Below, in pieces: positions 1 through 12,704 of a stretch of 64,000 nucleotides of DNA (position 1 is its first letter; each line of letters opens with the position of its first letter). This DNA is from Eupeodes corollae (taxonomy: Eukaryota; Arthropoda; Insecta; Diptera; Syrphidae): positions 307,208,485 to 307,272,484 of the forward strand of contig NC_079147.1 in NCBI RefSeq assembly GCF_945859685.1. Reading direction: 5' to 3'. The notes below the pieces were generated by a model. That model had not been told where the DNA came from and did no database searches. It saw only the letters and a list, made by a program, of their open reading frames with translations. A program made the position numbers and the translations under genes.

Positions 1-535
1 AACACAGAAGACAACACCAGCGCTGAGATCAAACGAAGAATAATTCTTGCTAACCGCTGTTTCTTTGGGCTAAGAAAGCAATTGAGTGGTAAAGTCCTCT
101 CTCGAGGGACCAAAGTGTCGTTATATAAGACATTTATCATCCCCGTCCTGCTATACGGTGCAGAAGCATGGACCATGACAAAAGCGGATGAAAGCACCTT
201 GGGTCGCTTCGAGAGAAAAGTTCTTCGTGTGATCTACGGTCCCGTATGCATCGAAGAAGAGTGGAGGAGAAGATGGAACGAGGAGCTGGGCGGGCAGTAC
301 AGTGACGTAGACTTAGCCAGAAGGGTAAAAGTCTAACGACCAAGATGGCTGGGTCACGTAGAGCGCATGTTAAATAATGCTCCGGCCCAGAAATACAGAG
401 CAGTAGAGGAAGACAGCGAATCAGAGGGCGAAACTGGAGACAGCTAGCTAGGGACCCAGTTAGATGGAGAAGTGTATTGAGTGAGGCGCTAGTTCACACA
501 GGACTGTAGTGCCTTCATAAATAAGTAAGAAAGGA
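1..535 (+). pseudogene. 3' end of an RTE-like non-LTR retrotransposon (RT C-terminus)
   Basis: The frame is open from base 1 to a stop near 336 and enters from outside the window. It encodes the C-terminal part of a LINE reverse transcriptase, with IIPVLLYGAEAWTMT followed by FERKVLRVIYGP and WRRRWNEEL. After one in-frame stop the same frame goes on with the family's R-x-R-W-L-G-H-V-E-R-M block. The final R-W-R-S-V block lies in a shifted frame near 465-520. A related but longer copy on the minus strand at 57.7-58.7 kb shares the 3' terminal bases (ACACAGGACTGTAGTG). It is therefore a decayed 3' fragment. Placement in the RTE group is from general resemblance and is tentative; that it is a LINE end is nearly certain. 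Confidence 0.8.
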
Positions 536-774
536 CAATGTTTGTTTCTCAAAACATCATATGTTTAAAGATGAAAAACAAATACGAATTTTCATAAACT
601 AGTTGAGAGAGTATGGTTTTTTTTTAAGAGCTTGAGAACTTTAAAAAAAAAAAAACAACATTTTTTTGAGATGATTTTTTATGTTATGATATTTTAGTTG
701 ATTAATGTATAATGTTTCTTTTTTAAATATTTCACTGCTACGCTTTAAAAGTTCCATAGTCTATTCGATTAGAC

Positions 775-2030
775 ACATTTTTTACTTCTTGGAGAAATTT
801 TCAAAACGAATATCTTGGAAACTTCTGTTTTCGATTTTAGACTTTGTATGAATGGGTAGATTATTCCACAATCTGACAGCATGAACAAAAAATTGCCTGT
901 GAGTTTTCAAACACGTATGGTTTGACGGGCGAAAAAAGATAAAACGGCTTGAGAAACAATAATTAATAATTAAACATTCAAATTAAAGAGTTAGATAAAC
1001 ACCGATACTTCAAGAAAACTTCCAGGTTACAGCTAAAAAGTGACGACCCTGAAACGAGACATGATCAAATCTAAGCACGTTTAAAACAAAGCGAGGAGTG
1101 GCATTAAATGCTACCTTTAATTTTTTAGCCGAATGAGAGTCAAAATATGCATAGAACACGCACCTATACATAGGATGAGCAGGATGAGTGACTTAACAAA
1201 CTTTAATTGAAGAGGGTAGAATTGGTCTATTAACAGATAGTGAGTAAAGCGTATATTTTTTACAAAATAGTATCGATGTGGGTTGGTTAAAGTTAGTCTA
1301 TTGTTAAAGATCAATCCTAAGTTTTTGACTTGTGTAACATAATCAATTATGGAATTTTTTATTATAACGTAAAGGTTTGAATTATTAATTCAATATTGGC
1401 AAATCTTTAGTTTTTTCAGGATTTAGTTTAAGCCCGTTGCGAGTCGACCGATCTCATATAGACTGTAGATCAATGTTCATTTTAGCTATTGCATCCATAA
1501 TCATGCTCTCAGGAAAGCTTATATATATACCTGAACATAGATATGATATTGACATAAGGACAAAACAGAAGGCAGATCAATAATGAATAACGGAAACAGT
1601 AATGGCCCAAGGATTGATCCTTGAGAAACACCAGTATGAACAGGAAGGAACGAAGACAGTTTACCATTACTAGTTACGGTTTGCATACGCTTAGTCAAAT
1701 ATGAATAAATACGGTTCTTTGTTGTGTTAGAGAAGTTGAAATAAGTAAACAGTTTATAACAGATAAGATTATAATAAATTTTTGGTCTAAAGCTCTTTTA
1801 TGTGATCGGATAGATTAAAGCTGAAACACAACAATATCCAGGCCAGAATTCTGACTGCAGAGGTGTCAAAAGTTGTTTGCCCATAATATGTTTTTTTAAT
1901 TGGTTACTTATAAGAGTTTCAGAAGCTTTAGATAGCAAAGGAAGTAAAGATATAGGTCTGTACTCCTTTTTCTTTCCTTGTTTTTGAAAATGAAAAATGT
2001 TGACATCTTTCAAGTGCATCTGCGTCTGTT
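775..2030 (-). pseudogene. LINE reverse transcriptase remnant, family B copy 1
   Basis: Read on the minus strand, this runs in RT order with several frame breaks. EYRPISLLPLLSKASETLIS (RT block 2) lies near 1960-1900. A TGVSQGSILGPLLFPLFI block lies near 1630-1580, then DLQSI and GLKLNPEKTKDL near 1470-1400. A VKNLGLIFNNRLTL block follows near 1320-1290, and a C-terminal VRLWNNLP block near 880. The YADD catalytic motif is degraded. A related copy on the plus strand at 18.5-19.6 kb shares LRFDHVSFQ- and MNIDLQSI-type segments, so both belong to one family of the Jockey/CR1-like group (tentative). Stops and frameshifts rule out function. Confidence 0.75.
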
Positions 2031-2034
2031 ACTT

Positions 2035-3000
2035 ACTTTTTAACACATGCCTGATAATTCATCAGACATGTGTTACAAAGGAAGTTTCGATTAACTACGT
2101 TCCACTTTTCTTTCAGAGCGAGTGTCTTAAATTTGCTGCATAACTCTACCAGCTGGTAGTTGCCATTACAGACGACGCTCCTTTTATCAGGCTTATTTGT
2201 ATCCGAAGTAACTGGATGTTAGTTCACATTTAGTATCGGGACGTTATTTGATTTCTTTCTATCGTTCTTGTGCTCAGATGCTTTTGAAAAGCTTATCTCT
2301 GTCACCTGACATGCACCTTCAAACCCTGTTCAACCAGTTACTAAACGTGGAAAAATTTACCGGCACTTCTGTTCCCACTCTGTACATTCTCCAGTTAGCT
2401 TTGATAAGACAACTTCTGAGTTAACTCTTGAAGTAAGTATGTTCTATTAAGATGCGAGTGTAGACCACTGGTTTCCATAGTAGCCACAATATTACGATCT
2501 GATCTTTGTTACCAATAAATTTATAATTGATTCTAGGCGGCCAAATAGCTTGCGTTGAAAGTCGAAATGATGTTAGATATTTAGTGAGGATACAGTAACT
2601 GAGCTTGTACAGACTCTAATACCTTACCCTTCGAACTCTCCTGCAGAGGCTTATGAACATTTGTTCTAGAAGTGCATATTTAGCCTCGAGATACTCCTGG
2701 TCACGCTGCTTCTTTAAAAGTGTTTCCTCTTCTAGTCTCTTTAAACTCAAATTAACCGAGTTTGCTGAACCTACCGATCTTGATTAATTTCTCACAGAAA
2801 TTTTCCATCGTGAGAAGAAGATTTTTGTTGTACACGACTACTGGACAAAGCTTTCTCATTTTTCTTTTCGGAAGTAAGTGTCTTATCACCCTTTTGCGCA
2901 AAGGTTACATCTGGCATAGATGGTTTTTTCGATAGATCGATAGCGACTTTAACACAGTTATTATGATGCCAGTCGTCGCATTTGGTGGACAACAATCAAC
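2035..3000 (-). pseudogene. gag: BEL/Pao gag remnant
   Basis: The minus strand begins near 2995 with a cysteine/histidine segment (KCDDWHHNNCVKV) like the N-terminal zinc-binding domain of some BEL/Pao Gag proteins. A Ser/Lys-rich linker and a charged coiled-coil segment (LKRLEEETLLKKQRDQEYL) follow near 2760-2690. The region ends with a knuckle-like block near 2170-2060 (ELCSKFKTLALKEKW then LCNTC). The order matches BEL/Pao Gag, and stops interrupt it throughout. It is not a close copy of the intact BEL element at 29.8-44.0 kb, so it marks an older, different lineage. A match of this remnant to a BEL gag profile would confirm it. Confidence 0.6.
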
Positions 3001-5439
3001 AGGTGGTGCGTTTCATTTTAATTTATCGAGTGCAAAAAGAAATTGAAAATATGCTGCTTAAATGCTTCTAGATCTTTCCGTTTACTTAATTTTAATGAGA
3101 TCTCGTTTTTTTCTTTAAACTAAAAATATACCGGATAGTTAAAACGTAAGATCCTTGAAGAGTACATGCCCATGAAAATATGGAAGGAAAAAAAGCAACC
3201 CTACCTGAAGCCTTGAAGACACTTTCATTATTTTTTTTATATTTAGAGGTTTTTGAAACAACCTAATGGTACTAAAATGTATGGATATTCTGCAGTATTT
3301 TATCTCCTTATTTATTTATAATCATTTACCACTTCTTGTAAGTAATACAAAATATTATCAACATTTTCACCAATTTTCGTTGATAGCAAATTCAATTGTG
3401 TCACATCTATGTCACACCTATTAAAAACTAAAGCAAGTGGCTAAAAACCTAAAGGGTGAGTGTATTTTCATGTAATTTTCTTACCTCATGTGAGCAGGGG
3501 AGCAATGACTTTGCTCAAAACTGGTTGCCCCTTAGTCAAATGATTTAATGACTTCTTTTTGAAAAGAATAATTTTCAAGCAATAACTCGCAGTTCCATAT
3601 TTAGAGGGAAACTCTTTTGCACTTAAAAAAATAACACATTCGTCCTTGATTAATATGCACACATAAAAAAAGCCCATGATTAGGTAGTAGCCTCTTAAGC
3701 TGATTAATGTCAAAAACAACAATACCTCTTAATGCCCACTTAGCTCAAAACAAACAAAATTTTAGCTTAGTTTCCGAAGTAAGTAGCTTTGCATGTTATT
3801 CCGTTCCATGGGATCCTTTTTCTTTAATCACAAAATAATGTTCGCATAAACTTAATATACCTAAACAATGTAGGACGTAGATACATACATATAAACATAC
3901 CAAAAGGCTAAAGGTTGAGGCTAACAAAAAATTCAACTTCCTGTAGATGAACTGAATCCCAATTGTTTTGACATGAGTAATGAGAACCTAATTCCTCCAT
4001 TAGAGGCAAATCCCTCATTATCAAAGGATCACAAGTTCACCATAACGTCAGCTCAAGCACAAGCTTAAAGCACAAAGAGTAATAAAACAGAAGGAGCAAC
4101 TGAAAGTGTTTTGTCAAGCAAAATACAGTTAAAGCACAAACAAGAATTTCAAATAAAATATTTCAATTCAAGGATATCTTTCTTGTATGATGATGGATTT
4201 ACTTTACATTCCTTTAGGATAATTTTCAATCCTAAAAAAGAAAGAAAAACAAAATTCAATAAATGACGTTGCGTCGTCTTTCTTGTATAGAAACACAGAG
4301 GAACACGTGTATTTTTCTACAAAAAGGATACCAGCCCTACTCACCAAGCAATCTCAGTTATAAAACAAGGAACTAAGAGGCTCTGGAGCATACACACTGT
4401 GCTCTAGCTACTTCAGCTTCCAAATAAAACTTTAAGCCTTAAGGCGCAAAAAGGGAATAAGAAGTTTTTCTTGTATACACCAACGACTCGACGCGACGTC
4501 GAAACAACAACAACATTCGACGCGAGCTGTCACAGTCGGCTTTTGAAAGCTGATGGGATGTGCAAAAAAGTCCCACAGGAAATATGAAACACATTGACTT
4601 AAAAAATAAAAAACAACAACCGCACATCCATTAGGCGGAATTAAATTTGCAATTTTTGTTTTCTGTTTCTTTAACACAACATAAAAGTGTTTACGAGGGT
4701 ATTACCCGGGTAAAAGAATAAAACTCTATTGTGTGCCTTTTTGAGTGGAAAAGGACTTAGGGGCGCATATGGTAACAGTAACTGTAACATCAACTTCTGT
4801 AGAGTGCTTTTATGGTTTGGTCATACCAGGCACAGGCTTCAACATCGACATCAGGGTGTGTCTGCATTTTATGAAAGTTCAATCAAATTTCCTTAAGAGT
4901 AAGATGCCAAAATCACGCATGCATTCAATGGAAACAAAAAGCCCAAAGTGATACGAAAATTTAAGAACGAACGCAGAAGTCCTTATAGAAGTAAATAATC
5001 TTAAAATACGCCTGGGGGTATTAATGAAACCGAATGGAAAATAACGAGCGATTGAGAAATATCCGATCACGTGAATGTCATTTGGCGGAAGTGACAACTT
5101 GAAAAGGAAATGTCAAAAAGCAGGTTTTAACAAAATTAAAAACGAAGATTAAGAAACGAATAAAGTTTGTTGAGCAAATAAGTTGGAGATAAGGCGATGG
5201 CGATGGTACCATAAGATATGACATATAAAGATCCTAAATTTCTTCGTCCGTATCACCCTCGAAAATGATTTTTTTTACATTGTTGTAATTGTTAGTTTGA
5301 CATATTACTTTCATGAATTTATGTATGTATGTGAAATCCAGCAGCAAATTAAAACAGTAACAATGTAAGATGTAATATGAGTATATAGGGCACGTAGTCA
5401 CCCCAAATGATCCATCCAATAAGTCCAACTTTGACATAG
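3001..5439. other. AT-rich stretch without recognisable gene
   Basis: Only short open frames of 60-80 codons occur here, on both strands, and none resembles a known family. The sequence is AT-rich with scattered A and T runs. I see no RNA gene, no long repeat and no clear splice-bounded exon. Confidence 0.5.
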
Positions 5440-5760
5440 TCATTCTAATATTACGGATGATATCTATAGAGTATTATTCAATGTTGGCTACCAGAGGGCT
5501 TGTCGCTAAAGACATGAACATAGTTTCACAAAAAATTGTCCAGAGGCGTTGCATCGTACGATATAGGCGCCCAATTGACAGCCCACAAACCATTCACTAT
5601 AACGTTGCGATTCAAATCAACTTTGAAGGAATAGGGCCCAATGATTTTGCCAACCCTCACACAATTTTTGAATAAAAAGCGCGCTATAAACTTTCTTAAC
5701 GCATTTTGATAATTAAATTCAATAACTTCCAAGCGTTGTTCGTTTGTTCATCGTTAAATT
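5440..5760 (-). pseudogene. Internally deleted mariner-like (IS630/Tc1 superfamily) transposase remnant
   Basis: On the minus strand the reading IIGPYSFKVDLNRNVIVNG is followed at once by VNWAPISYDATPLDNFL. In intact relatives an IIGPYFF..VTVNG block is separated by about 50 residues, with the second catalytic Asp, from a WPPRSCDLTPLDYFLWG block. The join therefore reflects an internal deletion that removed a catalytic residue. The same transposase family recurs at 19.7-20.1 kb (minus) and at 51.3-56.0 kb (plus). No inverted termini could be placed. Confidence 0.65.
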
Positions 5761-6555
5761 GTAGACCAAACTCAAGATTTTTGATAGTGACTTAAAACAC
5801 TAAGAGTAAGTGAGCTGTCAAAACTACTAGTGACAAAAAGGAAATACCGAAAGAAAAAACAACTTCTGATAGCAAAGCCTGCACAATTTATTTTTATTAG
5901 TAGAAGTTTATTCAATTTATTGAATTTTTAGAATTTGACAAGAGAAAAATATATGAGGGATGTGTTCTAAAATGTTTGTCTGGAAACACTTTATAAATGA
6001 AAGTAAAGTTGGATTAAGTTTTCGTTTTAATTCGATGAAAACTTTATGAACACAAAAGAACATCTGTTGGATTATTCTTTTTTTACTCTTAATTACTTTA
6101 TTTAATTACTTTATTTTTTAAAAAAGTGAAGAGTTCAAAAACTCTATAACTGATTCTTGCTTTCTTAAGGAAATAATATTTTACCTATGTCACGTTAAAA
6201 AGTTTGATATTTTCCACAAGCTTTGAAAACTTCTATATTTGACATTTTATACTTTTTTAAAACGTTTTTAATGTAGTTTATTTCTGAGGATGGAATCAAC
6301 TCTTAATAGTCAAATGCGACTATCACGAACGGGGTTGAATTTAGAGGTTCAGAGGCCTCGGAGCAATAAAGGAGAGGAGGCCCCCTCGCTCAAAATTATT
6401 TTCAAAATAAAGTATACTGTTTTTTTTTTCACTCTAGTTTTTCAATAAATAATTTATTGTGAAACCAAGTAGGTTCCATTAGTGTTGAAAAAACACATAT
6501 AAATATAAACAGAAAAAAGAATTATCTGAATTAAATTTTAGAGTTAACGAAGGGA
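5761..6555. other. AT-rich spacer without gene
   Basis: No coding signature or RNA gene is visible. A short purine-rich, GC-richer patch near 6340-6390 stands out from the AT-rich background but matches nothing I recognise. Confidence 0.4.
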
Positions 6556-6559
6556 ACCT

Positions 6560-7575
6560 TTCGAGCTTTTTTCGAAGAAAAATCGTTGATGATTTAGTTG
6601 AAATCCAGTTCTCAGAGTAAATCGCTTTCAATGCTCAGGAGAAAAAGCTTCGATAGACGGTTTTGCCCCATCGTGGTTTGAAACCAATTTTTTTATAATA
6701 TTAATTTTTGAAAATGAACGCTCTCCAGTGCAATTTTAAACCAATTCATTTGAAAGACTAGGCTCTAAATCATGCGGATTCACTTTCACCGATACCTTTG
6801 CTGCAACGTGCAAATTTTCAGCATCTATCTTCTCCAAGTGATTCAGGAATACAAATCTCGAACGTACAGTTTCATAGACATGCAATCTTCCAGTAAGAGA
6901 AACGGATAGCTGGTAAATAACTAGGATGAAGGCGGATACTCTGTATTTTTCTTTGGGTGACAGATTAACGTCATTTCCCGTTCTGGTGCATGATTGTACA
7001 TATTCATCAGTATGGAATATTTTTTGGTTGCAACCTCATATTTATCAAAATCATCTAAATCGCTCTAAGATATCCTTCCAAATTGTTGTGAACAAAGCGG
7101 TTTCGAGACCACTCATCTTCTGATGAAGGTGCGCTGCTTCATTCCTCACGATGTCTTTTTGCTCTTTATTGGATGATATACTGGTTAGAGCTCCTTTGAT
7201 TTCCAAATAGCCGTGGACTCAGACTTTCGTAGCTTCAGCCCGACAAGCCCAACGAGTGACGCTGAGCTTTTTCAAGACTAAGAACTAGCTGCTTTTCTTC
7301 TCCGATAATTTCGCAATCAGAATTCGGTGCCGCTTTGTACTAGCTGTGAAAAACGTGTAGGAATTCTGCACGAAATTAAAGAATTGAACAGCCGGTGGAC
7401 CAGAGTTAGCAGTTGCCCTTACCGCTTAACCACAACAATGTACGAACGCTGATAAATGATTTTTCTCCAAAATAAGAGCCTGTATCCCCTTGTATTTGCC
7501 ACTTATGTTTGCAGTATTGTAATATGATTTTGATATTTCACTGATTGCTTATTGGAGTGAACAAATATAGATCAC
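6560..7575 (-). pseudogene. hAT-superfamily transposase remnant, ZMYM1-like
   Basis: Minus-strand reading gives, in order, the landmarks of the ZMYM1/DUF4371-type hAT transposases. SGKYKGIQALILEKN lies near 7500, then a FFNFVQNSYTFFTASTKRH block near 7370, then SVTRWACRAEATKV near 7250. NEAAHLHQKMSGLETALFTT follows near 7120, and a degraded C-terminal dimerisation region lies near 6700-6560. Several stops and frameshifts are present. The catalytic machinery of the first part of the protein is absent, so this is a 5'-truncated, dead copy. Terminal inverted repeats and an 8-bp target duplication, expected for hAT, were not found. Confidence 0.7.
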
Positions 7576-10500
7576 TGATTTCTGTAATTTGAGATTAAAA
7601 TAATTAAATAATCATGTATGTACAAAGTACTGTAGGCTGTAGGTAAATTAAAAGACCAACAAAAATACGTATCAAAGGAAAGGCCTCCTGGCTTCTGCCC
7701 CGATTGCTTACACCTCAATATGGCCCTGATCACGAAACTTTTCGAATCTGAAAGGTGAATCATCTAAATTTAACTTGATTGGATAGTTTTCAATAAGCAT
7801 TGTAATATATCGTAATAAAATTATTACATTGCATTTCACGTGAATATATTTCTTCATTTTCTTATTTATTCTAAAGTCATAAGCTCTTTTTATTAAACAT
7901 AATATTTGTATTTTAAAGAATAAAAGATAGCCGAGGAAAATGTTTGATAGCTATCTAGTCACAATAGATAACTGTCAACTTACAAACATATCTATCAAAA
8001 ATTATCTTAGCCGATAACAGCCCAGTTCTTGGCCCTAAAACAATTTGTATGACTTCAATCAAGCTCAAAAGTGAGTTAATATGAATAAATGATCCAGAGG
8101 AATAAACGGGCAAGTCCACTAAAAATAATGCCGCTAAAAATTGAATACTCAACTTTTCTTCCTTGTGATTAGAATCAGCCAGATTCTGAAACAGATTCAA
8201 TATATTTTTTGGTCATTTAAGGTCAGGTGCAAGTATGTGTTCTTGTTCTCCTACTGTCATACTTCTTGAACGCTGTCGTGAATTGCTGACAAATTCATGG
8301 AAAATTGATGCCAGCTTTTAATGTGTGCGGCAAATGGATCCCAACATATGATGTGTGAGTGTAAATTAACGATTTAACTTGTAGTCAAACCAGAATGACA
8401 GCTGAAGTTGGAATCTTTTTTTGAGTTGTTTTCCTTTTTAAGCAAAAAGCAGAGAACTGGAAGATGTGTGCTTGTTAAAGTTCTTTCATTTAAAAACTAT
8501 TGACAGTTTAATTCGTGTGGTATTCAAGAGACAGATGTAAAATTCTTTAACTTTTGACAGTTGCATTCAAAAGTGTGTTCCATAAATAGATGCACGATGC
8601 TCGTACAAGACGTACTCAGGCTCTGCTTAGTGCTCTGCTCTGAGTTTAAAAAGAATTGAGTATATTTGATAGTAAAAGTGATTTGTATATGTTTTTTTAG
8701 CTCCCTGAGAATTACTGATGGTTCTTGTCTGTTATTTGACAGTTGAAATGTCATATTATGTTGACAAGGTTTGGAAATTCACTAAGCAAGGTTTGGCAAT
8801 TCGTAGTGAATAGTTTAACGCCAGAACATAGCTTTTTTTAAATTATACAAATTTAAATTATAAAAATTAAATCTGTTTTGAAATGTATAGGGTATTTGGT
8901 AAATTATAGGTTTATGCCGAAAAATCAGTAGCTCTTGAAGCGTTTGAAGCAAATATCCAAGAAGTCGTTGATGAAATTTATTAAGATTTATTCAAAAAAG
9001 TAATGCAAATGGGAGAATTTGCAAGTTCTTAAAAATCACCCAAAACTTAGAGTTCTTGTTATCTTTTCGGATAAAAGTGGACTTTAAATCATAAAGTTTG
9101 TCATCACTCTCAAACCCCACTATTTTAAGTGAATTATTTGCAAATTTTAAATTTTCCGTTAAGAACATCCAATGAGGGAATTTCGCAAAGTCAAGCTGTA
9201 AAAACAAACTTGTGTTGGCATCATTAGTAGCGTCCCCTTCTCAACCACCTTTTTTATGGATTTTTTCCGAAGACACACATAAAACCAAGAGCCAAGTGAA
9301 AAATATCCACAACTATTAATTTATCAAAAACTTAATTTATAATCATCGAAATTTTCTCTTCCCCAACAGAAAGGATTCTTAAACACCCAACGAACACGCC
9401 CCCATCTAGCTATATCCTTATAGCCCGATTCCATACCCTGCTGCCGTGCGCGATATTCATTGATGATGTATTATTTTTCAAGCTGCTACTGCTGCTGCTG
9501 GAAAATGTATACAATAAAGTAAAAATAACAGGAAAGGAGCAAGCGTGTGCAATTAAACCAGGATTATTTGTAATGATTAATCGGAACGGAATTTCTTGCG
9601 AGCTGATGGAAAGGGGATTTCCTACATTCAATATTTGCTATTCAAGCTTCAAGGGGGAGTTATATTACATCAACCTTTGTGTTTATAGAAAGTATCGAAA
9701 CTGATGCTGCCTTCGTTATTTCACTTCCGATGAGGTAACGATTAAAGTTAAGATGTGCTCCTGCTTCATTCCTTTTCTATTCCTTCTATCGCCTCGTCGT
9801 CGCGTTCGTCGAGCTCCTGAATCTGATGACGATGAAAAGGAATAAACTGACTTATTTAGAAAAACAAAGTATATTGAAGGAAGACGCTGAAATTAAGTTT
9901 ACCTAACAAAAAGGAGCAGCACAAATTCCAAAAAAAAAAAAAACATCAAGAAAAAATAAAACACAATAAAAACGCTTACATTTCAAATTGATTTAATTGG
10001 TTTAGTTTAAAAGCTGAGAATGAGAAGAAATTCAAATTTAAATTTTGGTATCCTTCTTCTTTTCTTCTGGATTAGAGGAGAAGAAAGGAGAAGTAGAGAA
10101 GGATATAGGAGGATCCTTGAAGTGCTTTGAATAATTTTGCAATTTTGCCTGGGTCGTTAGTTCAAAGTACAAGTTCAATACGTACGTCGTCTTTAGTATA
10201 GTTTCTGTTTCTGAATCCTGATGTTGTTTCTTCTATTCTCTATTTCAGTTTATAGTATATTGGAAAATTCTAAGAACATGAAAGGAAAATATTTATTTTA
10301 GCTTAATAGTGATTGCAAATCCATTTAACTTTGACTTGCTTTTCAAAATTGCTTTCGATTTGTTGGTATTTAATTTGCTCAATGGAAGTTTTTTCTTTGT
10401 GTTCATTATTTCTACCCGTATACCGTAGGCGAATATATACATTTCAGGATATTCCAATTTTAAGGGATTTCGATACTTATCCTTCTATCTTAATGATTGA

Positions 10501-11101
10501 AAACAGTAAGAGATTATTATAGAAGAATTTTAAAATATGTGCATATGTAAATTATGTTATGCCATCTAAATGTGTGAACCCTAATTTACATATTCAAAAA
10601 TAGTCAAATTAAATATCGCCAAATAGATACCCAAGGAGTAATTTAGGCTCCATGTAACTTTGCATAGGACTATTCCAAAAAAGTAAAGCGAAAAAGCCTG
10701 GAAATAAGAGATAGTAGATCAGCTGGAAATTTGTTTAATATCTTCCTTTTTGTTTTTAACATTGTGTAGTCACATAAAATCTTGTGTCCGCATCGCATCT
10801 TAAGGAACGCCAAAATTTGCTAAAACCATTTTTTCGTGATTATCTTCTTTCCTATAGGTCCAATGGTTTTAACACCTTTACCGAAATTTTCAAGCATAAA
10901 ATTTGGTAAAATGTTTTTCTCAGTAATTTTTTCATTCGCTCAACAATTTCTATATATATATATAAAGGATATAAAGGATTGTTCCTCGGTGTGCACTCAC
11001 CGATTACTTTGAAATTAAAAAAAATAAGATAGTACACAAAAAGAACTTTTCCTTTAAACTTTGTAAACATTCCCATAGCTGCATGGTCCTTACTTAGAAC
11101 C
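7576..11101. other. Long AT-rich stretch without recognisable gene
   Basis: Open frames stay below about 85 codons and none resembles a known protein. A (CTG)n-like run lies near 9484-9500, and A or T homopolymers occur near 9930-9950. A patch near 9540-9590 holds several TAAT/ATTA cores in a GC-richer context and could be host regulatory DNA, but that rests on composition alone. Confidence 0.4.
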
Positions 11102-11121
11102 TCAGTGATTGGGCTGGGTGC

Positions 11122-11290
11122 TTACTCAATATTTGATTCCTTTTTCATTTATTAATTCTTTGTTTATTACTCGCATCATTGAATAACATAAAATGTAATA
11201 GAACAAACCTTAAAAAATACATTTCTTAGAAAAAACAAAAAAAGTCAATGTGTCAAGTTTTGCACGCAAAACTCAGCATACAAAAAACAA
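11122..11290 (+). repeat. Left terminal inverted repeat of the Tc1-like element (outer part deleted)
   Basis: It matches the reverse complement of 12475-12640 with scattered differences. Compared with the right repeat, the outermost segment is shortened and altered: CAGTG at 11103 is followed by unrelated bases and then by the shared TTACTCAAT block. Confidence 0.65.
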
Positions 11291-11516
11291 CGATTTAAAT
11301 AAAATTTTAGTACTTTGACCGTAGACCCTATATTTTTAAAATACTTTTTACTCTTCTTGGCATACTTTCCACTAATTTTTCATTTGAATATGCAATTTCA
11401 AAAAGGGCACATTTCGGATATTTTGTGAAGTAGGGGTTTTTAAAATGTTTGTACTAGTTTGAAAAATAGCCAGTTTTTTTAATTCCTAAACATTTAAAAT
11501 TTTCAGAGATGTACCC

Positions 11517-12314
11517 TTATCGTAATTGCATATTCAATTGTTGTGTTTGGTATATTTGTGCAGGCAACTTGGGCTCGTTCCAATTATTCGGAGGCGAATC
11601 GTGCTGACACAATGTTTTAAATGGTTGGTTTTCAAACCAATCTTTTCCTATTTTTGAGATATGCTCGTGGTTTCCCTCTTTTTGGAATACAATTTCCTCA
11701 ATTGGATACGCAAGCTGATAAACAAACTCAGGCAAATTTGTTGCAAAATATTTAGGTAGCCTATATGGATAGGACCGACGACAACGTGCCACCAAGTGAA
11801 ACATGCCAACGCCATTATACTTCAGCAACCATGTTTCATAGTTCGTTTGACTTGGTGTTGCTGAAGTTGCTCACCGGGTCGGTGCCAACAATAAGACTTA
11901 CCATCCGATAAAATACGATTGATCTTCGTTTCATCAGACCATATAATACGTTTTCAGTCTTTAAAATACCAGTTTTTGTGTTCTATACAAAACTGTAATC
12001 GAGCTGATTATGTTTTTCTTGGATAGCGCATTTTTTTCCTGCTTTACAGACGCGATTAACCCAATTCTTTTCAATGCTCTTCCGACTGTCCATTCGTGTG
12101 TTGGTTTGTTAATGGCCAGTGTAGCTTCTTTAAATGTTAACTTGGAGCTCTTACGAAACAACTGTTCCATTTCAAGAGCGTCATTATCTGTCAGAATTCT
12201 TGCTCGTCCTCCAAAATCACCTTGAGACTCCAAATTATTTCTTTTTCGTACTTCTATCATTGTTGACTTTCCAACGCTAGTCTTTTCAGCTATTTTTGTT
12301 GCAGTAGTACACAA
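11517..12314 (-). pseudogene. Tc1-like transposase, broken
   Basis: On the minus strand the first part (12314-11961, 117 codons) reads as the N-terminal helix-turn-helix region. KSTMIEVRKRNNLES is followed by GGRARILTDNDALEMEQLF and GRALKRIGLIASVKQ. The second part (11828-11517) reads as the catalytic half, with GVGMFHLVARC near its start, FQKEGNHEHISKIGKDWFE in the place of the usual FQQDNDPKHTS block, and a closing SPPNNWNEP in place of SPDLNPIE. The second catalytic Asp (QQDN) is replaced by KEGN, and the halves lie in different frames. The protein is therefore inactive. The element could still be mobilised only in trans, and its damaged left end makes that unlikely. Confidence 0.75.
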
Positions 12315-12474
12315 ATTCAGTTTTCCAAATCTTTAGTGATTTTCTTAATTTTGCACTAGTTGAATAAGAATTTCGCAATTTTTGGGTGTAACAATGTTAA
12401 CTCTTCACCGTATTACTTTATAATCATAAAATAATTAAAAAATCGCAGTAAGCTTTTGACAACTTTCATACAGA

Positions 12475-12702
12475 TAATGGTATGCTGAGCCTTGCGTATA
12501 AAACTGGACGCATTGTCTTTCTTGTTTTTTTTAAGAAATTTCTGTGTTTATGTTTGTTTTGTTACATTTTATATTATTCAATAAGAGTAATAAACAAAGA
12601 ATTAATAATTGAAAACCGGAAGTAAATTGAGTAATTGTTTCAATTTTAACAGCAATATGAGCTTAGGTTTGACAAACATCCGAACAGTTTTGCTCCCCAC
12701 TG
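12475..12702 (-). repeat. Right terminal inverted repeat of the Tc1-like element
   Basis: The outer end is ...CCCCACTG followed by TATA. The inner portion pairs with 11122-11290. This is the complete one of the two termini and defines the element boundary. Confidence 0.65.
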
Positions 12703-12704
12703 TA

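Larger units (their letters stand above)
11102..12702 (-). mobile_element. Tc1-like DNA transposon with long terminal inverted repeats
   Basis: About 1.6 kb. The right end is clear: ...GCTCCCCACTG at 12702 is followed by TATA, so the element ends in the Tc1-type CAGTG and abuts a TA. The left side begins with CAGTG near 11103, but most of the outer repeat there is missing. From about 11122 the left side matches the inverse of 12475-12640 over roughly 150 bp, with shared blocks such as ATTAATTCTTTGTTTATTAC and CTCAGCATAC. Long inverted repeats are typical of the Minos/S/Paris group of Tc1-like elements. The transposase inside, on the minus strand, is broken. Confidence 0.7.

Noticed and set aside
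9540..9595. Cluster of TAAT/ATTA cores as a homeodomain enhancer
   Set aside because: Such cores are frequent in AT-rich DNA; without conservation data it is only a composition effect.
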